Positions 23,093-31,301 of a stretch of DNA of 64,000 nt are shown here, in pieces. The notes under the pieces are model-generated. The model did no database searches. It was given only the letters and a program-made list of their open reading frames with translations, and was not told where the DNA came from. A program made the translations under genes and the position numbers. Position 1 is the first letter of the stretch. Each line of letters opens with the position of its first letter. Source of the stretch: Paenibacillus sp. OK003 (GTDB lineage: Bacteria > Bacillota > Bacilli > Paenibacillales > Paenibacillaceae); contig NZ_FOBD01000002.1 in NCBI RefSeq assembly GCF_900109515.1, positions 62,001 through 126,000 of the forward strand, given 5' to 3'.

Positions 23093-24544
23093 TCATCTCA
23101 TTTGAGCAACCATCTCACCAATGATGCGAATGCCTTTGCGAATATTCTCATCGCTGACCCGGGAGAAGCCCAAACGCATTGTGTTTTGTCCCTGGCCTGG
23201 TTCAAGATAAAAGGTATCCCCGGGCATGAAGGTAACGCCTTTTGCCTTGCAAGCCGCCAGCAGCTCCCTCGTGCGGTATTCTGGTGGAAATTGTACGAAC
23301 AGGTGAAGTCCGCCTTCACCGGAAACCCGGCACATTGGCAGATACTGCCGCAAACAACGGACCACCAGTTCATATTTTCGCTTGTACTCTGTACGGGCCC
23401 GCTTCAAATATTTCTCGAAATTGCCGTTGCTCAGATATTGATAGAGCAGGGACTGGTCCAGCGTCGAGGTATGAATGCTGCGCGCCCGTTTCATGCTTTC
23501 CAGATAATCAATCAGTGCCGCATCCGCAATGACCCAGCCTACGCGCAGTCCCGGAAACAATACCTTGGAGAAGCTGCCCAGATACACGAGTCCATTCCCT
23601 TTGCCCACACTGGCAATCAGAGGAGAGACGTGGGAACCGGAATACCGCAATTCCTCGTTAAAGCCGTCTTCAATAATCGGCACCTGGTAATGGTTCATCA
23701 ACCGAATGATCTCCGTCCGTTTGGCAGGTGATGTGACGATCCCGGTTGGATTGTGGTAGGAGGGCACGAGATAGGCCAGATCATACGGGTTTGCGGCGAG
23801 TTCCCGTTCCAGCTGCCGCAGATTCAGACCATCAGATTCCATATCCACACCGGTGAGATGAAATTGATGAAGCCTCAGATTTTTAACAGCGGTATGATGT
23901 GTCGGGTTTTCACACAGGGCCCTGCCACTTTTTTTGCGAAGTGCGCCCAGTATCAGATCAAAGCCTTCCGTAAATCCGTTGGTAATCAGAATATCCTTGC
24001 CAGTTAGGTCGACACCTTTATTTTCCATATAGCGCAGCAGATACTTCATAAGGGGCCTGTAGCCTTGCGCATATCCGTAATTCAGCAGCACTTCACCTTC
24101 AAGCGACATCCGGTCGAGGAAGGCTCTTTTTACATTGTGCATGTCGAACAGCTTCTCATCCGGCGCGATGCTGGTAAATGAAATCTCACCGCGCTCTGAG
24201 CCAGAACCATGCTTCATCAGATCATACTGATCCGCCTGGATTGCATAGTCGCTGACACGGTCGTTCCAGTCCAGCTGCCATCCGGATGTTGCCTCAGGTG
24301 CATCAATGGTGGAACTTACGTAATTGCCTTTGCCTTTGACCGCATAAATCAGGCCTTCCTCCTCAAGTTCAGCGTAGGCCAGCAGAATCGTGCTGCGGCT
24401 TACTTTCATGAGTGTACTGAGCTCGCGGGTGGAAGGAAGCTTTTGTTTGGCTTGCAGGCCGCCTTTGAGCATCAATCGCTTCATATAATCTTTGACTTGT
24501 ATATATACAGGGCGGTCCTCCGTCAGTTCCAGATCGGAATACAT
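23093..24544 (-). CDS. ddlR: MocR-type regulator with aminotransferase domain, DdlR-like
   Basis: A 483-residue GntR/MocR regulator. The N-terminal winged helix (KLPSTRELSTLMKVSRSTIL, then YAELEEEGLIYAVKGKGNYV) is joined to a fold-type I aminotransferase domain with a PLP lysine in GSFSKVLFPGLRVGWV. Domains of this sort sense an amino acid or vitamin B6 through PLP. It lies 11 bp before ddl in the same operon, and DdlR of Brevibacillus brevis is a MocR protein that activates ddl; hence the name, assigned by context and fold. Most characterised MocR genes are divergent from their target; this one is co-directional. Confidence 0.85.
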   Translation of the reverse strand: MYSDLELTEDRPVYIQVKDYMKRLMLKGGLQAKQKLPSTRELSTLMKVSRSTILLAYAELEEEGLIYAVKGKGNYVSSTIDAPEATSGWQLDWNDRVSDYAIQADQYDLMKHGSGSERGEISFTSIAPDEKLFDMHNVKRAFLDRMSLEGEVLLNYGYAQGYRPLMKYLLRYMENKGVDLTGKDILITNGFTEGFDLILGALRKKSGRALCENPTHHTAVKNLRLHQFHLTGVDMESDGLNLRQLERELAANPYDLAYLVPSYHNPTGIVTSPAKRTEIIRLMNHYQVPIIEDGFNEELRYSGSHVSPLIASVGKGNGLVYLGSFSKVLFPGLRVGWVIADAALIDYLESMKRARSIHTSTLDQSLLYQYLSNGNFEKYLKRARTEYKRKYELVVRCLRQYLPMCRVSGEGGLHLFVQFPPEYRTRELLAACKAKGVTFMPGDTFYLEPGQGQNTMRLGFSRVSDENIRKGIRIIGEMVAQMR

Positions 24545-24647
24545 CCCATCACTCCCTTATTTGCTATCTTGCCATATTATAACCCCGGCAGAAAGAACCA
24601 CGATACCTCTGTTTCCTTGCGGAGGTGGTTGGTTGTTTGCGCAAACG

Positions 24648-24675
24648 TAAAAAAGCCCTGGCATCATGCCGGGCT
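24648..24675 (-). terminator. Minus-strand terminator without an obvious gene
   Basis: On the minus strand AGCCCGGCATGATGCCAGGGCT is followed by T6. It would end a transcript from the right, but no minus-strand gene is visible between here and 25218. It may protect the ddl operon promoter from read-through, or be the leftover of a lost gene. Confidence 0.65.
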
Positions 24676-25218
24676 GGGGTGAAACGTGATCCATTTCTTT
24701 TATAGTGCTGCTGCTATAACTTTCTAGGTTGGCGTTGCATGACTAGTCTCTCTAGGATCGATAGCTACCTGTCCTTCTACGTGTGTCTATTTGAATCGTA
24801 CGGCTATAATTGCAGGCGTTCTAATTGAATTTATTTTATTTCTATAGTCGCTTCTTAAATCTAGGTTCCTTCTACTTTGCTTGCTGCAAGGGTCGCATAG
24901 ATGATGAATCGAAAAGCTATACTTCTTGGGTTATTGCTAACTGTACTCTTGTTGTGCGCGCGTAACAGAATTCAGTATGAAAGAGGATAAATCATGGGTT
25001 ACAATAGACGGAGTAGATATAAAGACATATGTCTTAGTGCCCAAATTCTTCCTCGTACCCCTATAGTACCACTTTGAATCAGGAAAGTTAACCTTTTTTT
25101 GAAATATTTGTCGTAAGTGTTGGAAAAAGCGTGAATAGTGCTACTTATAGAATGAAATGGTGTCCTTTTGGGATATATGATAGGATGTAGACCTATAGAT
25201 AATGAGGAAGTGAGCCTA
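24676..25218. other. Gene-poor stretch between ddl operon and GIY-YIG gene
   Basis: About 540 bp of AT-rich sequence with few coding signals. The only signal-peptide-like frame is 24901-24990 (29 codons, MMNRKAILLGLLLTVLLLCA then RNRIQYERG), with a weak AAGGG upstream. It looks like the front of a lipoprotein gene that has lost the rest. A minus-strand frame at 24999-25289 has no ribosome binding site and an unnatural composition. I see nothing else to report. Confidence 0.4.
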
Positions 25219-25575
25219 TTGATTAATATTACTGTGCCAACACCAGATGTCATCATCACGAAGCAGGCTGATCCACAGCTTAGCCACATTTATGGATTCA
25301 CCGATTTCCACCTGATTACACGGGAAAAAGGCGGTATCTTCATGTTTTACAATGCCGCTGATGAGTTGTTATTTGTCGGGAAAGCGCGAAAATTAAGACC
25401 ACGCATCAAGAAACATTTTGAAGATACGGTATCACCAATGAAGTCACATCGCGAGGAAGTAACCACCATCGAAGTATGCGTTATTGAAGATCCGGTGGAT
25501 CGCGAAATTTACGAGACTTATATCATCAACACGATGCGTGCGAAATACAATGTAGATAAAGTGTTGTACAAATAA
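25219..25575 (+). CDS. GIY-YIG nuclease-domain protein
   Basis: About 118 residues from TTG 25219 (GAGGAAGTGAG upstream). A degenerate GIY-YIG core is visible: GGIFMFYNAADELLFVGKAR (the GIY and YIG positions read GIF and FVG) followed by KLRPRIKKHF, and the C-terminal EIYETYIINTMRAKYN contains the catalytic Glu region. The N-terminal 35 residues are family-specific. It is a small stand-alone version without the UvrC modules; the role may be DNA repair or an unknown nuclease. The altered signature leaves catalytic activity uncertain. Confidence 0.78.
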   Translation: MINITVPTPDVIITKQADPQLSHIYGFTDFHLITREKGGIFMFYNAADELLFVGKARKLRPRIKKHFEDTVSPMKSHREEVTTIEVCVIEDPVDREIYETYIINTMRAKYNVDKVLYK

Positions 25576-25655
25576 GCATGGATTGGAATGTGCTGAATAA
25601 AATGTAAAGTATTTTTCGCAAAGTATTGGGACATATAGCCTATGCCTTGCATTAA

Positions 25656-25694
25656 CAGACAAGGATGTGATCTGCGGATTGCATCCCATGTCTG
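25656..25694. terminator. Imperfect hairpin after the GIY-YIG gene
   Basis: CAGACAAGGATGTGATC and GATTGCATCCCATGTCTG form an interrupted stem with no T-tract nearby. It probably ends the preceding transcript or stabilises its 3' end. Confidence 0.4.
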
Positions 25695-25817
25695 CTTAGA
25701 AGCATTAGAATTTTTATTTTTCAATACGAAATGGAATATGTAGTTCGCACGATTGGCAATGTAGAACGTAGAGATGGTAGTACAGGCTTAACCCAATACA
25801 TAGAAGAGGTGAATGTT

Positions 25818-26567
25818 TTGATCGGACGTAGCGGTAACCCCACACTCAAAGATAGTACGTTTGAAGACTCCAGAGGATATGGAGATGATCGGTATCAAAC
25901 CAGAATGACGATCAACGGTACGGTAAACAAGGCATTTATTACGCTGGTAATCCTGCTGGGCAGTGCATTTGCATCCTGGATGATGTTTTTCAATGGGCAG
26001 GAAGTGCTTCCTCTTGCATATGGAGGGGCGATCGTCGGATTTATCCTCGCGTTGATTATTTCGTTCAAACCTGTTGCAGCGCCTTACCTTGTGCCGATCT
26101 ATGCCGTTGCGGAAGGGATGTTCCTCGGTGCACTCTCGGCTACGTATGAATACTTGTATAACGGCATTACGCTGCAAGCTGCTTTGCTGACCATGGCTGT
26201 CTTTATTGCTCTGCTGATGGCATACAAGACAAGCTTGATCAAAGCTACGGAGAATTTCAAGCTGGGGGTTGTGGCAGCAACCGGAGGCATCATGATTATG
26301 TATCTCCTCAGTTTTGTGCTTGGGTTGTTCGGGATTACCGTTCCCTATCTGCATGACAACAGCCTGATCGGAATCGGCATTTCTGTCGTTATCGTCATTG
26401 TGGCCGCGCTGAATCTGGTCCTTGATTTTGATTTCATTGAAAGTGGTGCCGACAACGGTGCTCCAAAATATATGGAGTGGTACGGTGCATTTGGATTGAT
26501 GGTTACGCTGGTGTGGCTGTATATTGAAATTATTCGTCTGCTGGGTAAGCTGCGGAGCCGGGATTAA
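25818..26567 (+). CDS. Bax inhibitor-1/YccA-family membrane protein
   Basis: A 249-residue membrane protein with seven hydrophobic segments. The start is TTG 25818, 7 nt after AGAGGTG, giving the family N-terminus MIGRSGNPTLKDSTF. An upstream frame from 25731 adds 29 residues with no family match. The segments AAPYLVPIYAVAEGMFLGAL and LNLVLDFDFIESGADNG-like (LDFDFIESG, with the acidic pair used for pH-sensitive gating in BsYetJ relatives) are present. Family members are pH-dependent calcium leak channels or protease regulators. It is monocistronic. Confidence 0.85.
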   Translation: MIGRSGNPTLKDSTFEDSRGYGDDRYQTRMTINGTVNKAFITLVILLGSAFASWMMFFNGQEVLPLAYGGAIVGFILALIISFKPVAAPYLVPIYAVAEGMFLGALSATYEYLYNGITLQAALLTMAVFIALLMAYKTSLIKATENFKLGVVAATGGIMIMYLLSFVLGLFGITVPYLHDNSLIGIGISVVIVIVAALNLVLDFDFIESGADNGAPKYMEWYGAFGLMVTLVWLYIEIIRLLGKLRSRD

Positions 26568-26613
26568 ATTCAATTCAAATTTTTACAAACTTAATGTTTC
26601 AAAATTCGTCATT

Positions 26614-26653
26614 AAAAGCTAACTCGTGCCCAAAACACGCAGTTAGCTTTTTT
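26614..26653 (+). terminator. Rho-independent terminator
   Basis: AAAAGCTAACTCGTG and CACGCAGTTAGCTTTT pair around CCCAAAA and run into TTTTTT. Confidence 0.92.
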
Positions 26654-26740
26654 GCCTTTTACGCGATAGTCTTAACATCGAACTGTGTACATTCTTCCAT
26701 ATGTGGATTGACTGAATGGAAAAGAATGTGATATTTTAAT

Positions 26741-26759
26741 TGATAATGATTATCATTTT
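26741..26759 (+). promoter_or_regulatory. Fur box before the Btr-like gene
   Basis: TGATAATGATTATCATTTT is a near-perfect match to the Fur consensus (GATAATGATTATCATTATC), with a 7-1-7 palindromic core TGATAAT-G-ATTATCA. It lies 88 bp upstream of the regulator start, with a TAATAT -10 at about 26774. It should repress the regulator and the lipoprotein when iron is sufficient. Confidence 0.9.
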
Positions 26760-26846
26760 CGTTTTCGTTAGTCTAATATAGTACTGGCTGTAATGCCCTG
26801 TACATTTCATATTAAACCGATCAAGCAGATCGAAAGGAGTGGCCTT

Positions 26847-28064
26847 ATGTTACTGGAAAATGATTCGCAGACCCCTGCGCACTTGCCCGTTACCGGCCGC
26901 AGTCCCAAGACGGATCTTGCCAAGGTAAAAGTATATATGGACGAGCACTATGACGAACCAATGTCTATTGCGGATCTCGCCCACAAAGCCAATATCAGTG
27001 CAAAATATTTCGTGGATCTGTTCAAGAAGACCTACGGGCAGAGTGCAATGGAATATCTGACCGATCTTCGCATCAATCGTGCGAAACGATATCTGAAAGA
27101 AACAGGATACAAACTTCGTGAAATCGCGCTGAAAGTGGGCTATAGCGATGAGTATTATTTTAGTCGCAAATTTAAAAAGGAAGTGGGCGTATCGCCTTCG
27201 GATTATGCCAAAAATGCGAGAAAACGCATCGCCACCTGCTCCTCCAGCATCATTGGACAGCTGCTGGTGCTTAATGTCATGCCTGTCGCTGCGCCGATGG
27301 ATCCCAAATGGACTGCTTATTATTATAACGCGCACCGTACAAAGATTCAGTCTCATCTAAGACTCACTGACCCGTATACCAGCTTGAGATTTGAAGCCAA
27401 CGTGGAGCGGTTGGTTCATATCCGGCCGGACGCTATTGTCGGTACGGATCAAATCAGTGATCAGGATCAGGCCAAGCTGGCTGAGATTGCACCTTGTTGT
27501 TTTGTACCGAAGTATCACCTGGATTGGCGTGCGCAGTTACGCATGATTGCCGCTTTTCTGGAACGGGAAGAACAGGCGGAGCAGTGGATTAGCGTATACA
27601 ATCAGCGAGTCGAGAAGGCACGGGATTCCGTCAAGCAGAAAGTGGGGAGAGAGAAGGTCATCGTTGTCCGAGTGTATGGTCAGCATATTTATCTGTATCG
27701 AAATCCGGGCATTGAAGAGGTGTTGTACAATAATGGTTTACAACTGGAGACGTTCCCCGATGTTCAGGCCAATACACGGTTAACATTGGAACAACTGGCT
27801 GCGCTAAATCCAGATCGGATTCTTGTTATGGTGTGTCCTGAGGCCGCATCGCGGGCGTATTGGCTCAGTCTGCAGCACTCGCCGGTATGGCGTCAGCTTA
27901 AGGCAGTAAGGCAATACCAGATCCATCTGATCACAGGTGACCCCTGGTTTGACTACTCCGCCGTAGGTGTGATGCGCATGCTGGATGAAGCGCTGCTGAT
28001 TTTCACGGGATATTGTCCAAATGTATATCTGGATAACGTCCATGGTGATTCCCGGGCTACATGA
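26847..28064 (+). CDS. btr: Btr-like siderophore regulator: AraC domain fused to a binding-protein domain
   Basis: A 405-residue transcriptional regulator. The AraC helix-turn-helix pair is at the N-terminus (residues 25-130: MDEHYDEPMSIADLAHKANI, then EIALKVGYSDEYYFSRKFKK and GVSPSDY). The rest (residues 150-395) resembles a FhuD/TroA-type periplasmic binding protein (VERLVHIRPDAIVG, then NPDRILVMV). This is the design of B. subtilis Btr, which binds ferric bacillibactin and activates its transporter genes. ATG 26847 has AAAGGAGTGG 4-5 nt upstream; the longer frame from 26793 lacks one. A Fur box lies upstream, and the binding-protein gene follows 49 bp later. Confidence 0.87.
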   Translation: MLLENDSQTPAHLPVTGRSPKTDLAKVKVYMDEHYDEPMSIADLAHKANISAKYFVDLFKKTYGQSAMEYLTDLRINRAKRYLKETGYKLREIALKVGYSDEYYFSRKFKKEVGVSPSDYAKNARKRIATCSSSIIGQLLVLNVMPVAAPMDPKWTAYYYNAHRTKIQSHLRLTDPYTSLRFEANVERLVHIRPDAIVGTDQISDQDQAKLAEIAPCCFVPKYHLDWRAQLRMIAAFLEREEQAEQWISVYNQRVEKARDSVKQKVGREKVIVVRVYGQHIYLYRNPGIEEVLYNNGLQLETFPDVQANTRLTLEQLAALNPDRILVMVCPEAASRAYWLSLQHSPVWRQLKAVRQYQIHLITGDPWFDYSAVGVMRMLDEALLIFTGYCPNVYLDNVHGDSRAT

Positions 28065-28113
28065 CATATAATCCATCTATCTAAATGAGAATGTTTATCA
28101 AGGGGGATATGTC

Positions 28114-29160
28114 ATGTTTCAACAGAAAAAAGGTAACGGACACCGTTCCGTTCCTCCATTTCGTAGTACCGGTTTCTCAGCCTTGCTCGTACTGGTATTG
28201 ATTACGGGTCTGCTGTCTGCCTGTGGCTCAAATTCAGAAGTTGAGGGAGAAGCACAGAAAGAGCAGCTAGCAACGGAGGCTTCGACCACGGCATCATCAG
28301 GAACTGATGTAACCGAAGAGAACACGGAAGAAACCAAAGGAGAACGAACGGTCAAAGACGATCTGGGACATGATGTTATCGTTCCTGAGCATACAGAGCG
28401 TGTTTTTGCGCCTTATCTGGAAGACTCACTGCTGACGCTAGGCGTTAAACCGGTAGCTCAGTGGGCGAGTGGTACGCAAGGCCATGTTTACCTTAAGGAC
28501 CAGTTGAGCGGAGTTCCAACACTGGATTTCTCCAGTGGTTTGCCTTCTCCTGAAGCACTAATGGCGTACAATCCGGATTTTATTATTCTACACACGGCCC
28601 AATATGCCGAGAACGGTGTGTATGAGAGTTATTCGAGAATTGCACCAACCTACGTATTTACGAATGCTTCAGGTGATGTCGAGAAGTCTTTGCAGGTAAT
28701 TGGTGATCTGCTGGGCAAAACGGCTGAGGCCGAAAAAGCTATTGCAACCTACCATGCGAAGGTAGACGATGCTAAGGCCAAGCTCGCCAAAGTTACCGAG
28801 GGCAAGAAAGCAGCAATCATTCGTTTTGCACCTCGCGGGATCAGCATGATGGGTGGTAATTACTTTAGTGGGTACGTGGTATATCAGCAATTGGGGCTTG
28901 GCAAGCCTGCACTGGTGCAAACGGAGAACAGCGCAACAGTATCGACGGAGGTGTTGCCTGAGATTGATGCCGACTTTATTTTCACGGTGGAACAGGGTCC
29001 AGGGAGCATGAAGGAAATGACGGATACCAAAGTATGGAACAGCATGCCAGCCGTTAAAGCTGGAAATGTGTACGCAGTGGACCCAGCTCCGTGGCTGGGC
29101 GGCGGATTGATTGCTTATGGTCATGTCATTGACGACACGCTGAAGGCGTTAACCCAATAA
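28114..29160 (+). CDS. feuA: Ferric-siderophore binding lipoprotein (FeuA-like)
   Basis: A class III solute-binding lipoprotein of 348 residues. The lipobox is LSAC with Cys37, followed by a Glu/Thr-rich tether and then the FeuA/FhuD fold (VKDDLGHDVIVPEHTERVFA, then SPEALMAYNPDFIILHT, and the long inter-lobe helix TYHAKVDDAKAKLAKV). It would present ferric catecholate to permeases that are not encoded in this window. AAGGGGGATATGTC precedes the ATG, and the region AATGAGAATGTTTATCA at 28084-28100 is a weak Fur-like match. The symbol is by similarity only. Confidence 0.86.
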   Translation: MFQQKKGNGHRSVPPFRSTGFSALLVLVLITGLLSACGSNSEVEGEAQKEQLATEASTTASSGTDVTEENTEETKGERTVKDDLGHDVIVPEHTERVFAPYLEDSLLTLGVKPVAQWASGTQGHVYLKDQLSGVPTLDFSSGLPSPEALMAYNPDFIILHTAQYAENGVYESYSRIAPTYVFTNASGDVEKSLQVIGDLLGKTAEAEKAIATYHAKVDDAKAKLAKVTEGKKAAIIRFAPRGISMMGGNYFSGYVVYQQLGLGKPALVQTENSATVSTEVLPEIDADFIFTVEQGPGSMKEMTDTKVWNSMPAVKAGNVYAVDPAPWLGGGLIAYGHVIDDTLKALTQ

Positions 29161-29204
29161 TAAATTCAATCTATTGATGTATTGATCGCAATATGAGAAA
29201 TGTA

Positions 29205-29274
29205 GCTCCCAGCGGAGTGCCAGAAACCGGACAAATTCCAGCGTTTCAGGTATTCCGTGAGGGAGTTTTTTTCT
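29205..29274 (+). terminator. Rho-independent terminator
   Basis: A long interrupted stem joins CTCCCAGCGGAGTGCCAGAAAC to GTTTCAGGTATTCCGTGAGGGAG and ends in T7. It isolates the regulator-lipoprotein unit from the siderophore operon. Confidence 0.85.
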
Positions 29275-29281
29275 TTTGAGG

Positions 29282-29298
29282 GGTAACCAAGTTGGTTA
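29282..29298. promoter_or_regulatory. Perfect palindrome upstream of the siderophore operon
   Basis: GTAACCAA-G-TTGGTTAC is an exact 8-1-8 inverted repeat. It is unlike a Fur box and sits about 90 bp upstream of the predicted -10, a position fitting an activator or a second repressor. Confidence 0.55.
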
Positions 29299-29318
29299 CA
29301 TAAATTTGGAAATATGGA

Positions 29319-29400
29319 GATAATCAAAATCATTTCTGGATATCGTCCATGGGACAGCCGGATGGACTCTCTTATAATTGGTAATGAGAATCAATCTCAT
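29319..29400 (+). promoter_or_regulatory. Promoter and two Fur boxes of the siderophore operon
   Basis: GATAATCAAAATCATTTC (29319-29336) and TAATGAGAATCAATCTCAT (29382-29400, core TGAGAAT-C-AATCTCA) match Fur operators. A TATAAT at 29373-29378 lies between them with no good -35, so the promoter may need an activator. The second box would cover the transcription start. The rest of the 300-bp gap holds only the terminator and palindrome listed separately. Confidence 0.82.
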
Positions 29401-29464
29401 ATAAAACATGTGTAGCTCGGTATTCAACTTATATACGCAGAACAACGAGGAGGAACCATCCGTA

Positions 29465-30325
29465 ATGACGTTTCAGCCTAATCAACCCGCATCTGGCACC
29501 CTTGAACATATCGCACGCAGTACCGTACAGATTCCGCGTGCCGAACAATGGACGATGAAATCACGCAACGGCAATCATGCCTATCAGATCATGGTATTCC
29601 AACCGGCAGAAGCGCCACCACCTTCGGGATATCCGGTGATCTATCTGCTGGATGCCAACTCGGTGTTTGGCACGATGGTCGAAGCCGTTCGTGTACAGGG
29701 CCGCAGACCGGAGAAGACCGGAGCACTTCCGGCCATTGTTGTTGGCATCGGGTATCCAATGGCGGGCCCTTTTTCACCGCACCGTTACTATGACTTTACC
29801 CCGCAGGCCACAACGGAATATACACAAAATTCGGATGGAACACCTTTGCCGAAACAGGGTGGAGCCGATGAATTCTTGCAGTTTATTGAAGAAGAGCTGA
29901 AGCCGGATATGGAACGGCAGTTCCGGATTGATCGGAGCAGACAGGCTATTTTTGGACATTCCCTTGGTGGATTGTTCGTGTTGCATACGCTGTTCAAGAA
30001 ACCGGAAGCTTTTCGCTATTACATTGCGGGCAGCCCTTCGCTTCACTGGAATCAGAACGTCATGCTGGCGGAGGAACAGGAATTTGTCGCACGGCTGGAG
30101 CAGCATCCCGTGAACGTCAAGGTGTGGATTGGCATGGGTGAACAGGAGAAGACACATCCTGCGCGCAACAATGATAAGGCTTCGAGTCTTACAGAACGGT
30201 TATCTGCGCTGAATCAGCCGGGTCTGGACATTAAATATACCGAGTTTGAAGAAGAAAACCATGTATCCGTATTGCCGTTCCTGATTAGTCGTACGATGCG
30301 TTTTGCCTGCAGCCCGGAGTCGTAG
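29465..30325 (+). CDS. besA: Ferric-siderophore esterase (BesA-like)
   Basis: An alpha/beta hydrolase of 286 residues in the BesA/Fes/IroE group. The nucleophile elbow is FGHSLGGLF (Ser near residue 164); the acid and base are probably in the region NNDKASSL and the His of ENHVSVLP. There is no signal peptide, so it acts in the cytoplasm on imported iron-loaded siderophore, hydrolysing the trilactone so that iron can be released. ATG 29465 is 11 nt after AGGAGG, while upstream in-frame codons lack a match. It leads the Fur-controlled operon ahead of dhbA. Confidence 0.87.
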   Translation: MTFQPNQPASGTLEHIARSTVQIPRAEQWTMKSRNGNHAYQIMVFQPAEAPPPSGYPVIYLLDANSVFGTMVEAVRVQGRRPEKTGALPAIVVGIGYPMAGPFSPHRYYDFTPQATTEYTQNSDGTPLPKQGGADEFLQFIEEELKPDMERQFRIDRSRQAIFGHSLGGLFVLHTLFKKPEAFRYYIAGSPSLHWNQNVMLAEEQEFVARLEQHPVNVKVWIGMGEQEKTHPARNNDKASSLTERLSALNQPGLDIKYTEFEEENHVSVLPFLISRTMRFACSPES

Positions 30326-30492
30326 GAGAAAAGAGACAATAGAATTTTTCAAGATGACATATCGGTATGGGAGATTGTGCGAAAGACAAGTGGACCGAGT
30401 TGTGACGGATTTACGGAGGATCCAATCGTGTTCAGCAGGCTAACATATCTCTCCAACAGGAGGGGGAGCAGTAATGCAAGGGAGGAACAGGA

Positions 30493-31278
30493 GTGAGTTA
30501 CACAGGAATTGATGGAAAAGTAGCCGTAGTCACCGGTGCTGCACAAGGCATCGGTGAAGCCGTGGCGAGATTGCTTGCCGAGCAGGGCGCTATTGTTGCA
30601 GCTGTCGACATACGAGAGGATCAGTTGAATCAACTGGTCACAGATCTGCATAGTCAGGGTCATCAGGCAACAGCCTGTCCTGTGGACATATCTAATCGTC
30701 AATCCGTTGAAGATGCAATCCAGCGTATTGAGGAGACATTAGGTCCGATTGGCATTCTGGTGAATGCAGCGGGTGTACTATACACGGGGGCCGTGAGTGA
30801 GCTCCGCGATGAAGAGTGGACAAGAACTTTTGACGTGAATACACATGGTGTATTTTACATGTCACGTGCTGTGGTGCGATACATGGCCGAACGTCAGTCG
30901 GGGGCGATCGTTACTGTCGGTTCAAATGCTTCTGGTGTGCCCCGGATGCATATGTCCGCCTACGTAGCCTCCAAAGCGGCTTCAACCATGTTCACCAAAT
31001 GTTTGGCTCTTGAATACGCCTCAGATCATATCCGCTGTAACATTGTATCTCCAGGTTCGACGGATACCGATATGCAGCGTGCATTGTGGGCGGATGAGCA
31101 GGGAGCACAGGCCGTTATCGCGGGCTCCCAGCAAGCATACCGACTGGGCATACCACTAAACAGGCTGGCGTTGCCATCGGATATAGCGGATAGTGTGCTT
31201 TTTTTGGTATCGGATCAGGCTAGACATATTACGATGCATAACTTGTGTGTGGACGGAGGCGCCACGTTAGGTGCCTGA
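30493..31278 (+). CDS. dhbA: 2,3-dihydro-2,3-dihydroxybenzoate dehydrogenase
   Basis: SDR-family enzyme of 261 residues that oxidises 2,3-diDHB to 2,3-dihydroxybenzoate with NAD+. Motifs: [13 protein letters not shown] for NAD+, [11 protein letters not shown], the Ser of VGSNASGVP, and the catalytic YVASKAAS. The C-terminal block [13 protein letters not shown] is characteristic of EntA/DhbA. The start is GTG 30493 with GGAGGAACAG upstream. The 167 bp between it and besA holds no clear terminator, so co-transcription is likely. Confidence 0.93.
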   Translation: MSYTGIDGKVAVVTGAAQGIGEAVARLLAEQGAIVAAVDIREDQLNQLVTDLHSQGHQATACPVDISNRQSVEDAIQRIEETLGPIGILVNAAGVLYTGAVSELRDEEWTRTFDVNTHGVFYMSRAVVRYMAERQSGAIVTVGSNASGVPRMHMSAYVASKAASTMFTKCLALEYASDHIRCNIVSPGSTDTDMQRALWADEQGAQAVIAGSQQAYRLGIPLNRLALPSDIADSVLFLVSDQARHITMHNLCVDGGATLGA

Positions 31279-31301
31279 AACAAGATAAGGAGATGATAAT
31301 C

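Noticed and set aside
24999..25289. Open frame of 96 codons on the minus strand in the gene-poor region
   Set aside because: No ribosome binding site, unnatural composition, and it overlaps the front of the GIY-YIG gene.
25788..26573. Minus-strand open frame opposite the Bax-inhibitor-like gene
   Set aside because: His/Gln-rich shadow sequence typical of the complement of membrane-protein codons.
28084..28100. Third Fur box directly before the feuA-like gene
   Set aside because: Only a half-site-quality match (AATGAGAATGTTTATCA); the gene is probably read from the Fur-controlled promoter upstream of the regulator.
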